Source of the DNA: Verrucomicrobia subdivision 3 bacterium UBA693
GTDB taxonomy: Bacteria; Verrucomicrobiota; Verrucomicrobiia; Limisphaerales; UBA8199
DNA: 64,000 nt
Direction: 5' to 3'
Assembly: GCA_002298785.1 (NCBI GenBank)
Contig: DBMR01000052.1
Location: 16,652-80,651, forward strand
Part shown: in pieces, positions 17,169 to 26,378 of the stretch
How the letters are laid out: the number at the start of each line of letters is the position of its first letter
Numbering within the stretch: position 1 is the first letter of the stretch
The notes under the pieces: generated by a model
Seen by the model: only the letters and a program-made list of their open reading frames with translations
Told to the model about the DNA's origin: nothing
Database searches by the model: none
Program-made: the position numbers and the translations under genes

Positions 17169-20100
17169 CTATTTCGCGATGGGGATCGTTACGTCTTTCC
17201 CCAAGGTGAGAAAGTAGAGCCAGCAACGAGTCACCGGACGGCGGTAGATGCCACGGAGCGCCCGGGCGTACAATTCCAATTGCGGCCGATATTGAGCGGA
17301 ACGCAGTTCGAGATCCCTCGCCTCGATTCGGTCGGTTTTGAAATCCAACAGCCAGATTTCGTCGGGCAATAGCACGACGAGATCGGCGGCACCCTGAACC
17401 ACCACGAAATCCGGCGTCTGATGGAGGATTGGTTGCCCCAGGAACGTGGAGAGTTCATCGAGGGAAACGCGGCAGGTGAACGCCAGTTCGCGCCGGACGC
17501 AGCCGGCCTGAGCGCGGATTGATTGGCCGATGTCCGAGCCGAAGAACCGCCAGGCCTGGTTCAGATTAACGAGTGATCCTTGCTCGGCGGTGAGGTGTCC
17601 GGCCTGCACTAGGCGGGCGCATTCCTGCTTCAGCGCGGCGAGACTCGTGGCTTGCGGCAGATGCACATGTTGCATGAACGCATGCAGGGCGGAGCCGATC
17701 TCCAGGGCCGAAGCGGCAGCGGGTTTTCTGGGTTCGAGTTCCGGCCAGCGCCGGTTACCGGGTCCCAGAGGTTTGGCCAGATTCTCATCGGAATCGACGG
17801 CACGCCGGCGCAGGGTAGACACGGAGGCTTTGGCCGGTTCACGGGTGACCTCGGGGTAGGGATAACGCCACGCCAGTTTCTTTTCGAGGGCGTGAGGATC
17901 CGGCGCTTTTACGGCAGCCGGGGCTTCGGGAATGGTAGTGGGCGGCGGCGCCTCCGCGCCGATCTGGGTGAGGGCGGAATCTTCGTGCAGTTGCCAGCGC
18001 AGCAGTTCATGGTCGCCGGCACTGAGCGGGCGGGCGATCTCGCGCGCGAACCAGAGCGCCAGCCAGTCTAAGTAACTGCGCGCCTTGATCAGGCTGGCCT
18101 CCGGGATCTCCGTCAGGGCCGATTCACATTGCTGAATTTTCTTTTCAGAAATGGTCGCGGTCAGGACCAGCAGATTGCGCGCGCGCGTAAACGCGACGTA
18201 GAGCAGGCGCAGTTCGTCACCGAGCGACTCCTCGAGCTGCCGTCGGCGAGCCAGCCAATAGGGCAGGCTGGGATAGTGCGCACGGGTGCCGGGTGGAGAA
18301 ACCAGCGGGCAAAGGCCGTAACGATCATCGAGAATAAACTCGCTCTTAAGATCGCCGAGGTTGAAGGGCTTGCCCAGGTCCGCGAGCGCGACAATCGGAA
18401 ACTCCAGTCCTTTGCTCTGGTGAATGCTCAGGAGTCGGACGGCGTTCTGTTCCGCGGCGGGCGGAGCGTCGGGTTCGGCGCCGGCTTCCTGCTGGGCTTC
18501 GATAAAGCGGAGGAAGCGGTACAGACCCTGGCGTTGGAATTCACCGAAACGACGGGCCAGGCTCAGCAGACGTTTCACGTTGAGTGCCCGCTGAGCACCG
18601 CGCGGTTGGGTCTCCAGCCAGAGATCATACCGGGTTTCGGCCAGCACGGTTTCGAGACAACGCGCCAGAGAACCCTGGCGGGCCAGTCGACGCCAGCGGG
18701 AATACCGTTGGAAGAACTGAGTCACCCTGGTGCGGGTGGCGGGAGACGCAGCCGGTGCTGATTTGGCCAGGTCGCGCCAGCGCAGCAGGGCCATCCAGAA
18801 CAGACCTTTGGCGGCGAGCCGAATCTCGGCCAATTCGCTGACCTCGAGGCCGCAGAGCGGTGACCGCAGCACCGCCAACAAGGGAACGTCCTGCTGCGGA
18901 TTATCCAAGATTTGCAGCAGATTCAAGAGGTCGCGCACCTCGAGCGCCTGGTAGAATCCGGGACGCTCAACCAGGAGCGGGATTCCCAGGCGGGAGAATT
19001 CGCGCGCGTAGACTTCGGCTTTTTTGTTTGGGGAGCGCAGCAGCACGGCCATGTCCCGCCAGGTGGCGGGTCGGGTTCCTTCCACTTCTTGAATCTGGAA
19101 GTTCTCGCGCACCAATTGCCGCAACCGCAGCCCCACGAGGCGCGCTTCTTTGGCGGATTCCTCGAGGTTCGACAGATCTTCTTCGATGTTGTCCTCGGCG
19201 GCGTCGTCGGATTCGCTGTTACGCGGACGGCGGCGAAGGTGCCATTCCACGCATGGGCCGGAGCTCGCCTGGGTCGACAAAGCGGCCCGTTGGTCGGGGG
19301 CGCCGAACACGAGCCGGGCGCGCTGATCGTACGCCACTCCGCCGATTCCCGGCCGCATGAGGACGGTGAACACTGAATTGACGAATTGCAGGAGCCGTTC
19401 GTGCGAACGGAAATTCTCAACCAGGGGAATGCTGTGGCTCCCGGCCTGTTGCCAGGCGATCTCGTAGGCTTGGAAAATGCGCGGGTTGGCAAGTCGAAAC
19501 CGGTAAATGCTCTGTTTGACGTCCCCGACCAGGAAACGGTTGGCCTGTGATCCATCGCGGCTCAGCGCGGTGAGGATCAAATCCTGCGCGGCGTTGATAT
19601 CCTGGTATTCATCCACGAAGATGTGCCGCAGGCGGGTCCGCCAATGGCAGGCGATCTCGGTCGGTCGACCCTGCCGTCGGTCCCAGAGCAGAGTGAGCGC
19701 GTGCTGTTCGAGGTCGTGGAAATCAACCAGACCGGCGTCCCGTTTGGCTTCGGCAAATTTTTCGGCAAACTGGCGGGTGAGTTGGAGCAGGGCGCCCATG
19801 CGGCCGCGCACCCAATTCCAATCCTCGAGCAGCGGATCAGAATCCCCGTCGTTCCGCGTCAGAGAATGCAGGAAGACGGCGTCTTTGAAGAAGGAGCTCA
19901 ACGGATCGATCCAAGCCTTCTTTTTGCGCGGTGGCGGATTCTGGTAAATCTGAATGAGGGCGTTTAGAGCCTCGGTTACCTGCTGGCGGGTACTGGTCGT
20001 TTGGACGCCGGCGAGCGCCTCGAGACAATTCCGGCCCACCGGATGATCGTGAGCGCTTGAGCTCAGTGTTTCCAGCCATTGCTGCCGCCAGGACTCGAAG

Positions 20101-20738
20101 CCTTGCCTCAGCCAGGTTTCCCAGTCGTTTGGCGTGGGTTGGTCCACGCCCGACTGCTGGGCCGACAGCCAATTTTCCGGGTCGGGCAGTGTCTGGGTGA
20201 AGCTGTGCAGTTTGAGCACCAGGCCGCGAATCGCCTGGTCTCCTCTCCGCCCGCGGGATTCCACCAATTCACGCACCGCCTGCGACTCAGCCGAGGAGCC
20301 GGTGTAATGCATTTCAAGGAGGCGATCGAGGACTTCCTCCGAGACGAGGCGCGCCTCCTCCGGCGGCATCACTGCCAACTGCGGGTCCAACGATAGGGTG
20401 TGAAAGTGTTGGCGGACGAGCTCGAGACAAAAGCTATGCAGGGTGCCAATCTGGGCCGTGTCGAAGAGGGCCAGTTGCTCCTGCCACCGGGGATTGGCAG
20501 GGTCATTTGCCGCTTCCGTTTCGAGCCGGGTGCGAATGCGGTGCCGCATTTCGAGGGCGGCGGCTTCGGTGAAGGTGACCATCAGGATTTCCTGGAGCGA
20601 AGCCGGATCGGTCCCGGTGGTGAGGCAGTGGAGGCACCGTTCGACCAGGGTGCGGGTTTTGCCGGTGCCGGCGCCGGCGGTGAGCAGGATATTGCCCTGG
20701 GCGGTGATGGCCTGGTGTTGGGCGGTGGTAAGGCTCAC
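17169..20738 (-). CDS. addA: AddA-like helicase/nuclease (UvrD family with PD-(D/E)XK domain)
   Basis: I chose GTG at 20738: its bases overlap the addB stop as GTGA, and it gives MSLTTAQHQAITAQGNILLTAGAGTGKT, putting Walker A at residues 21-28. The 1189-residue protein has SF1A helicase motifs, including II (VDEYQDINAAQDLIL), III/IV and VI (LRLLYVAFTRARNLLVLT). A C-terminal RecB-like nuclease follows with LLDFKTDRIEARDLELRSAQYRPQLELYARAL, containing the D-x-K catalytic pair and the Q-x3-Y motif. AddA with AddB processes double-strand breaks for RecA loading and degrades linear DNA. A reading frame extension to 20804 exists but overlaps addB far more. Confidence 0.93.
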   Translation of the reverse strand: MSLTTAQHQAITAQGNILLTAGAGTGKTRTLVERCLHCLTTGTDPASLQEILMVTFTEAAALEMRHRIRTRLETEAANDPANPRWQEQLALFDTAQIGTLHSFCLELVRQHFHTLSLDPQLAVMPPEEARLVSEEVLDRLLEMHYTGSSAESQAVRELVESRGRRGDQAIRGLVLKLHSFTQTLPDPENWLSAQQSGVDQPTPNDWETWLRQGFESWRQQWLETLSSSAHDHPVGRNCLEALAGVQTTSTRQQVTEALNALIQIYQNPPPRKKKAWIDPLSSFFKDAVFLHSLTRNDGDSDPLLEDWNWVRGRMGALLQLTRQFAEKFAEAKRDAGLVDFHDLEQHALTLLWDRRQGRPTEIACHWRTRLRHIFVDEYQDINAAQDLILTALSRDGSQANRFLVGDVKQSIYRFRLANPRIFQAYEIAWQQAGSHSIPLVENFRSHERLLQFVNSVFTVLMRPGIGGVAYDQRARLVFGAPDQRAALSTQASSGPCVEWHLRRRPRNSESDDAAEDNIEEDLSNLEESAKEARLVGLRLRQLVRENFQIQEVEGTRPATWRDMAVLLRSPNKKAEVYAREFSRLGIPLLVERPGFYQALEVRDLLNLLQILDNPQQDVPLLAVLRSPLCGLEVSELAEIRLAAKGLFWMALLRWRDLAKSAPAASPATRTRVTQFFQRYSRWRRLARQGSLARCLETVLAETRYDLWLETQPRGAQRALNVKRLLSLARRFGEFQRQGLYRFLRFIEAQQEAGAEPDAPPAAEQNAVRLLSIHQSKGLEFPIVALADLGKPFNLGDLKSEFILDDRYGLCPLVSPPGTRAHYPSLPYWLARRRQLEESLGDELRLLYVAFTRARNLLVLTATISEKKIQQCESALTEIPEASLIKARSYLDWLALWFAREIARPLSAGDHELLRWQLHEDSALTQIGAEAPPPTTIPEAPAAVKAPDPHALEKKLAWRYPYPEVTREPAKASVSTLRRRAVDSDENLAKPLGPGNRRWPELEPRKPAAASALEIGSALHAFMQHVHLPQATSLAALKQECARLVQAGHLTAEQGSLVNLNQAWRFFGSDIGQSIRAQAGCVRRELAFTCRVSLDELSTFLGQPILHQTPDFVVVQGAADLVVLLPDEIWLLDFKTDRIEARDLELRSAQYRPQLELYARALRGIYRRPVTRCWLYFLTLGKDVTIPIAK

Positions 20739-23700
20739 GGTTGGTCCTCCTCCGCCTGCGGGGCGGTGTCGGCACGGCGTAGCGCCCGGTAGGTATGGGT
20801 CCACGGATCAATGCGGCAGAACGAGACGTAGTTGCAGTGCTCGCAGGCGGTCAGTTTGCCGTGGCGAAAAGGGTCCACATCCGCCCGGCCGGAGAAGACC
20901 TCCAGGCCCATGTTGCGGATCTGCTGTTCGGTTTGGTCGAGCAGCGCGAGAAACGCGGGAGTGGCCAGAGCCTCGCGACTATTGGAATACGGCGTGCCAT
21001 CGTTCTTCAGGCGGTAATTGAATTGATCGCCGGCTTTCACATTGGGACGGCTATCGAGCAGGGGCAGCGAGGAGACATCAAACCGGCCGGTATGACGATA
21101 AGCCATCCGGCGGGTCTGACCGGGATCCGCCAGCGTATCCTGGCGGCTTTCGCCACGGTCGAATTTGCCTTGCAGGTTTACATAAAAAACCCCGGCCGGC
21201 ACCAGGCGCTCGACGCCGAAATGGCGCCGCGCCTCGGGCCATTGCCGCAGCACGTTCAAGTAGGCCAGCAACTGAAGCTGCAAGCCGTTTTCCATCTGGA
21301 TCGGATCGAGCTTTTTCTGGCTGGACTTGTAATCGACCACGACACAAAACGCTTCGTCTTTTACCGGGACGCGATAGAGATCGATGCGATCAATTCGGCC
21401 GCGCAATTCCAGGCGGCGTCCGTCTCCCAAGTCCAGAGCCCACGCGGGCGCCTCGGGCGTCTCTCCGAAAGGGAATTCCACGGCCGCCGGAGTAAAACGG
21501 TATTGGCCGCGCATCCAGGCCACGATGGTGCTGATGAAATCCTGAAGCGAGGCCGTCAGCACCGCGCTGAGGAAACGGCTTTCTTCGGTCGCCTGCCATA
21601 AACCTTGTCCGGTGGAGAGTGCTAAACGTTCGGCGATGATTTTGATGCGATCCCGCGCCATTTCCGGCGTGAGATCGCTCCAGGTTTTGCCTTCCGCCTT
21701 TAGTTCTTCGTGGAACCTGGCCAGCACCTCGTGCTGGAAATTGCCCTGTTCTTTGAAATCGGTTTCGAACCAAACGCGGTCTTCGGCCTTAAGGCCGGAG
21801 TGAACAAAGAAGCGGAAGGGGCAATTGGCAAATTGTTCCAGTCGACTGACGGAGGTCTTGAGGCACTTGCCGAAAAGCCGCGCGACCAAATCCTGGGGCA
21901 GGGATACCTTGGTGCCGGGTTCCTGGTAGTTCAACCGCCAGGGGGACGAAGCGCTTTGGGAACTTGGCGGCGTTTCGGCGCCAGGGATGGCAAGGTCGGG
22001 CCAGAGGGTGAGCAGGTCCCACGGATGTTCCGCAGTGGCCGGGTCCGGTGCCCCCGAGAATGGCGTGGGAACCAGGCTGGGGAGCAGTTTTTGCAGTTGG
22101 AAAATCACGGGCGAAGGATGGAGGGCCTTGCCATCTTCAGTGTGGCTGGCGCTGGTGAGCACCAGGAACCGCCGGGCGCGGGTCAGCGCGAGGTAAGCGA
22201 GGTGTCGTTCCCGGCTCAATTGTTCGCGGGCGGTGCCGCCTGATAGCAGCTTCTGGCCGGCAAGCAATTCGCGGTCGGCATCGGTCAGGATGGCGCTGGC
22301 TTGTGGTCGAGCGGGGAAGACTCCTTCGTTCATGCCCAGCAACAGCACCAGCGGTGATTCGAGGCTGCGCGACCGGTCGACTGAGCCGATCAGCACCTGG
22401 TCTAATGCCGGAGGAATGACACCCACTGACAAGCCGCCGAGCCCAGCCTCGAGGATCGGCAGCCACTCACGGACGGTCAGCGCTTCGGTCTCGAAGGCCA
22501 AATCCACGGTGTCCAGCCATTGATTCATCTGGGTCCAGACCGTGGCATGCACGGCTCCGGGCGGTCGTGCTCCGGGCACCTCGGGATCTTGCTCGGCCCA
22601 ACCCTGAAGCCTGGTTTCGACTTCCAACTGCGACCACAACCGGCGGATGGCAGCGGTCAGTCGCTCGCCGGTTAGTTTTGAACCTTTCGTGCCCAGGTTT
22701 CGCTCAAACTCGACGAAGGGCGTCAGCAACCGGGAGCGGAGCCGCTCCAGCCAGTCGGTAAGTCCTGGATCCGACTCGATGGCCATGGGCTCCTTCCAGA
22801 CCGCGCCACGCCAACCGCGAGCCAAGGCTTCGTTTTCGAGACGGTCGATCTCATCATCGGGAGCGGAGGCCAATCCGGATTTGAGCGCGGCGAACCAGTC
22901 GTCCGCCTGCCAATCGTTGACCACGGTGCGGAGCGCGTTGCGCGTGAGCTCGGCCAGCGGGTGGTGCGATACCGCCTCGCGCTGGTCGAGGAAGAAGGGG
23001 ATGTCGTAACGAGAAAAGATTCGCACCAGGGCATGCTGGTAATCCGCCAGATTTCGTAACAGTACCGCCACCTCACGGAACCTCCCCCCGCCACGCACAT
23101 GACGCAAGATGATGCGCGCCGCGCAGATGGCCTCCGCTTCCGGTTCTGGACATTCGTACCACGATAGGGCCGGGGAAGCCTCCTCCGGGAGCGGGGCGGA
23201 GGATGGCGATTCTGTCCAGGCTCGTTCCAGCGCGGCCAGCACGGGGCTGTTAGAAAACCGGCCGGCGGCATGGCGCTTCAGGGACACCACCTCCATCTCG
23301 ACTCCGGGTAACTGACGGATTCGGTCACGAGCTCGCTCGAAATTTCGGCGCACGATCCAATCGGAGGAAAGCCAATGGTGATCCGACCGACCACTCGGGG
23401 TGAGGCAGAAGGTGAGCGTCGCTGTATGGCAGAGCGGCAGGATGCTTGCCAGTAAATCCCATTCCTGGCTGGAGCAGTCCATGAAACCGTCCACCCACAA
23501 AGCCGAGCACAGCATTGGCGGGTGATCGCCGGTCGAGGTTTGGGTGGCCTGGGCGGCGGCCGTGAGCAGACAGCCTGAATCCAGCAGTTGTTGTTCGCGC
23601 AGCCACCGCAGGTAATCCTCGAGCAGCAGGGACAGGTCCTCGAGTTTGGGCCCCACCCCCTCGAGTGCGGACCATTTGGCGGCCAGGATCCGGAGCATCA

Positions 23701-24178
23701 CCGGGGTGAGTTGATCACTCTGAATTTCATGGAGCGCGAGGCTGAGCTGGCGCGCGAAACCATTGAGCCGGGCGCTGGCGCGGAAGAGTTTCAGCTCGGC
23801 ACGGCGGCGGGTCAGCAGGCTCCGCAGCACCATGCAGCGTCCCTCTTCATCCAGGAGGCGCGGTGAGGGTAGTTCAAAATGGCGCAGGACCAGTTCAGCG
23901 AGACGTTCGAAGGAGAGAATTTGCAGGCGGGTGTAGCCAGTAATTGCCGGATCTTCCAAAAGCAGCCGCTCGAGTTGAAACGTGGATTGCTTGGGCACCA
24001 GCCAAATCAGCGGCGGACCGTCCGGAGCGGCCTTTAATTCCGAGCGAACCGCTTCCAGGCAGTGATGGGTCTTCCCCGATCCCGCGGGGCCGCACAACAA
24101 CCGAACTTGCACAATGGATTTTGGCGAAACCGGGGGCGGCGGCGCAAAGAAAATCCGGCTGCCTGAGCTATCCTTCAT
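20735..24178 (-). CDS. addB: AddB-like helicase-nuclease subunit with Fe-S cluster
   Basis: 1147 residues from ATG 24178 (a second in-frame start at 24208 is possible). Walker A is CGPAGSGKT near residue 29-37. The C-terminal nuclease domain has FANCPFRFFVHSGLKAEDR, VVVDYKSSQKKLDP and a cysteine cluster CEHCNYVSFC (C-x2-C-x5-C). Spacing of the last three Cys equals that of the AddB iron-sulfur staple, and the first Cys is supplied by the CPFRFF motif. Internal helicase motifs are degenerate, as in AddB. It is the first gene of the addBA operon; addA begins inside its stop codon. Confidence 0.9.
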   Translation of the reverse strand: MKDSSGSRIFFAPPPPVSPKSIVQVRLLCGPAGSGKTHHCLEAVRSELKAAPDGPPLIWLVPKQSTFQLERLLLEDPAITGYTRLQILSFERLAELVLRHFELPSPRLLDEEGRCMVLRSLLTRRRAELKLFRASARLNGFARQLSLALHEIQSDQLTPVMLRILAAKWSALEGVGPKLEDLSLLLEDYLRWLREQQLLDSGCLLTAAAQATQTSTGDHPPMLCSALWVDGFMDCSSQEWDLLASILPLCHTATLTFCLTPSGRSDHHWLSSDWIVRRNFERARDRIRQLPGVEMEVVSLKRHAAGRFSNSPVLAALERAWTESPSSAPLPEEASPALSWYECPEPEAEAICAARIILRHVRGGGRFREVAVLLRNLADYQHALVRIFSRYDIPFFLDQREAVSHHPLAELTRNALRTVVNDWQADDWFAALKSGLASAPDDEIDRLENEALARGWRGAVWKEPMAIESDPGLTDWLERLRSRLLTPFVEFERNLGTKGSKLTGERLTAAIRRLWSQLEVETRLQGWAEQDPEVPGARPPGAVHATVWTQMNQWLDTVDLAFETEALTVREWLPILEAGLGGLSVGVIPPALDQVLIGSVDRSRSLESPLVLLLGMNEGVFPARPQASAILTDADRELLAGQKLLSGGTAREQLSRERHLAYLALTRARRFLVLTSASHTEDGKALHPSPVIFQLQKLLPSLVPTPFSGAPDPATAEHPWDLLTLWPDLAIPGAETPPSSQSASSPWRLNYQEPGTKVSLPQDLVARLFGKCLKTSVSRLEQFANCPFRFFVHSGLKAEDRVWFETDFKEQGNFQHEVLARFHEELKAEGKTWSDLTPEMARDRIKIIAERLALSTGQGLWQATEESRFLSAVLTASLQDFISTIVAWMRGQYRFTPAAVEFPFGETPEAPAWALDLGDGRRLELRGRIDRIDLYRVPVKDEAFCVVVDYKSSQKKLDPIQMENGLQLQLLAYLNVLRQWPEARRHFGVERLVPAGVFYVNLQGKFDRGESRQDTLADPGQTRRMAYRHTGRFDVSSLPLLDSRPNVKAGDQFNYRLKNDGTPYSNSREALATPAFLALLDQTEQQIRNMGLEVFSGRADVDPFRHGKLTACEHCNYVSFCRIDPWTHTYRALRRADTAPQAEEDQP

Positions 24179-24265
24179 GCTGCCAGTATGGCATGGCCGG
24201 TTGGACAAATACTGTCCCAGGCAGAGGAATTCCTGGCAAAGCGTTCGGGAGCGGGTTTTACCGGG

Positions 24266-25201
24266 TTAACGAGCTGGGCGAGCGGCCACGATGAGGGTGC
24301 CGCCTTTTTTAGCGAAGGAGCCCGCCCATACCAGGGACACGGCGGCGAGTGACAACGCGGAACCAGCCAGCACATTGGCGGCTACCAAAGCACGATTGGC
24401 GGCGGTGGGTTTGCCTGCCAGCCAATGGAAAAAGATATTGGGCGGGGACATCAGCGCGTTGAGCGCGCTTTGAGCCCAGCCCAGCAAATCGTATTCGAAC
24501 TCCTGGTGCCAATGCTGAGACGGCACCAACCCGGACGCCTGGAACAATTGGTTCAGACCGGCTGAGGTGAGGTGGGTGATATGCCTTGGGACATCGAGGT
24601 GCAACCAGTGCCTGCCGAAGCAGCGCGCCTGCCAGCCGCCGTAATCCGGCACCGCCACCACCAGGCAGCCGGAGGGTTTCAGCCGGCTGGCGGCCTCGCG
24701 CAGACTCGCGGCGGGATCACGCAAATGTTCCAACACGTGCCAGAACGTAATGCAGTCAAAGCTGGGTTCGGTAGGAAGTTGTTGGAGGCTCTCATGCACT
24801 TCCAGGCCGTGGCTGCGGGCCAGGCTGGGGTTCAACTCGGTGCCGGTCACCTGCCAGGAATCGCGTTGTGCCGCCAACAGGAAAGTGCCGTCGCCGCAGC
24901 CCACATCCAGCAACCGTCCAGAGGCCTGGCCCGGAAACAAATGTCGCAGGATCCTTAACCGGCGTGAGGCGCAAAAATCGGCGGTGGCACCGTGTCTTTG
25001 ACCGTGGTAAGCAGGGCCGTAAAAGGGTCCCAATTCAGGCGGCAGCGGATAGGTTTGGCCGGAGTGGCAGCGGTCGCAACGGAGGATGGAAAACCCAGTA
25101 GAGGTTAGCGGGTCGGTCACTTGCGGGTGGTGCAAAGAGGCGGTCCCGCCGCAACAAGGGCAGGGGAGTCGCGCTAAATCAGCACTGGCCGCAATCGCCA
25201 T
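24266..25201 (-). CDS. Class I SAM-dependent methyltransferase with N-terminal zinc finger
   Basis: The ATG at 25201 (MAIAASADLARLPCPCCGG) gives 311 residues; the long open frame before it is unsupported. Residues 14-52 hold two Cys pairs (C-x-C-C and CDRC) typical of a small zinc finger. SAM motif I is LLDVGCGDGTFLLAAQ (about 99-114), with GTELNPSLARSHG and DCITFWHVLEHLRDP following, as in Methyltransf_23 proteins. The C terminus has a hydrophobic stretch (about 285-300). Members often modify sugars or glycolipids; the substrate here is unknown. Confidence 0.9.
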   Translation of the reverse strand: MAIAASADLARLPCPCCGGTASLHHPQVTDPLTSTGFSILRCDRCHSGQTYPLPPELGPFYGPAYHGQRHGATADFCASRRLRILRHLFPGQASGRLLDVGCGDGTFLLAAQRDSWQVTGTELNPSLARSHGLEVHESLQQLPTEPSFDCITFWHVLEHLRDPAASLREAASRLKPSGCLVVAVPDYGGWQARCFGRHWLHLDVPRHITHLTSAGLNQLFQASGLVPSQHWHQEFEYDLLGWAQSALNALMSPPNIFFHWLAGKPTAANRALVAANVLAGSALSLAAVSLVWAGSFAKKGGTLIVAARPAR

Positions 25202-25260
25202 CGCGAGATGCAACTCGAACCGGGGAGAGGCGTCAAGAACTCTGACAGCGGCGCATCCGT

Positions 25261-26367
25261 TCAACGGTGATGGGCCAGGAACACACCGGCCAGAATCAGG
25301 ATCAGGACGCCGAGCACCGCAAAGGTGATTTTGATCCAGCTCTTGGGATAGTGACCGGCGATCTTGCCGCTCACTCCGTTGATGATCACCTGAAATGATT
25401 TGGGACCGTAGGTGTAGCTCAATAGCCACAAGGGCACGAGAATGTGTTTGAAGGTCTGCGCGGAAAAGTCCGCCCGCACCTGCAGGTTGCGATGCGTGTC
25501 GCCCGGGACGCGCGAGGCGCACATGCTTTCGATTTCGGATTGCATGGTTTCGCGGGCGGTCTTGGCGGCGGTCAGGAGGTCAATTTGGTAACGCTCCACC
25601 ACCCAGCCGGAGAGAAAGCCGGCGTTGTACGGCACCAGTTTGTCCGTGGGGAAAGGTTCGATTTTTCGCAGCAGAGTTGGCTGCACGCCCTTCGAGGCCG
25701 GCACCAGTTCGTCATCGAAAAAGTGATCCACGTTCCCCGAACTGTATTCCCAACGGATTTTTTGCACCTGCCGGGTCTTGGTCTCGCCATTGGAATCCCG
25801 ATAGGTTTCGGTTACGTAATAATAGTAGCCGCTTTCGGCGGTCCAATCCGCGTGCACCTGGGCGTCAAAGGTCCAGTAAGGAATGTACAGACCTTTGATG
25901 GTGTCGGTGAGGGCGGCGGTTTTCAGGCGGTTAGGGGCAAACCAGCGGGTGCGATACCAGCGATGGGCCGAGTCCCGGACCTGGGTTTCCGTCAACTTCA
26001 TCGGCAAGAGGCTTTCCGGGCGGAACGCCTCCTTGATTTCCTCGTAAGGCACCAGGGCGTTGGAGCCGCAAAAGTCGCAGCGTTGGCCCACGCGTTCCGG
26101 GTCAAAGACAGAAATGGCCTGACAGCTCTGGCAGCGGACGCTGGTCTTCTTTGCCTGCCAACCGCGGTCGGAATCGGGAATTGCTCGCAGCGCCGACACC
26201 AGGTCGTGTTCGCGAATAAGCGTATCGCCGGTGGCGCTTAACTCGGCCTGGGCGGGGGAAGTCGTCCCGCAGAACGGGCAGACGAGCGCTTTCTTGCCGG
26301 GTTCCCACCGCGCCTCGGCGCCGCAGGCGGGACAAGAGTATTTCGGTTGAGCAATCGCCTCGGGCAT
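25261..26367 (-). CDS. Zinc-ribbon membrane protein (partner of SPFH protein)
   Basis: 368 residues. Two zinc-ribbon pairs lie at the N terminus, C-x2-C (CPACG, residue 12) with CPFCG (30), and CQSCQ (78) with CDFCG (97). A beta-rich region follows (LYIPYWTFDAQVHADW, then tandem Tyr runs YYYYVTETYRDSNGE). There is one C-terminal membrane helix (about 346-364) with a short HHR end. Genes of this type are commonly adjacent to SPFH/virion-core-like proteins; here it starts 11 bases after one on the same strand. Function unknown. Confidence 0.85.
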   Translation of the reverse strand: MPEAIAQPKYSCPACGAEARWEPGKKALVCPFCGTTSPAQAELSATGDTLIREHDLVSALRAIPDSDRGWQAKKTSVRCQSCQAISVFDPERVGQRCDFCGSNALVPYEEIKEAFRPESLLPMKLTETQVRDSAHRWYRTRWFAPNRLKTAALTDTIKGLYIPYWTFDAQVHADWTAESGYYYYVTETYRDSNGETKTRQVQKIRWEYSSGNVDHFFDDELVPASKGVQPTLLRKIEPFPTDKLVPYNAGFLSGWVVERYQIDLLTAAKTARETMQSEIESMCASRVPGDTHRNLQVRADFSAQTFKHILVPLWLLSYTYGPKSFQVIINGVSGKIAGHYPKSWIKITFAVLGVLILILAGVFLAHHR

Positions 26368-26378
26368 CGTGGCACGGG

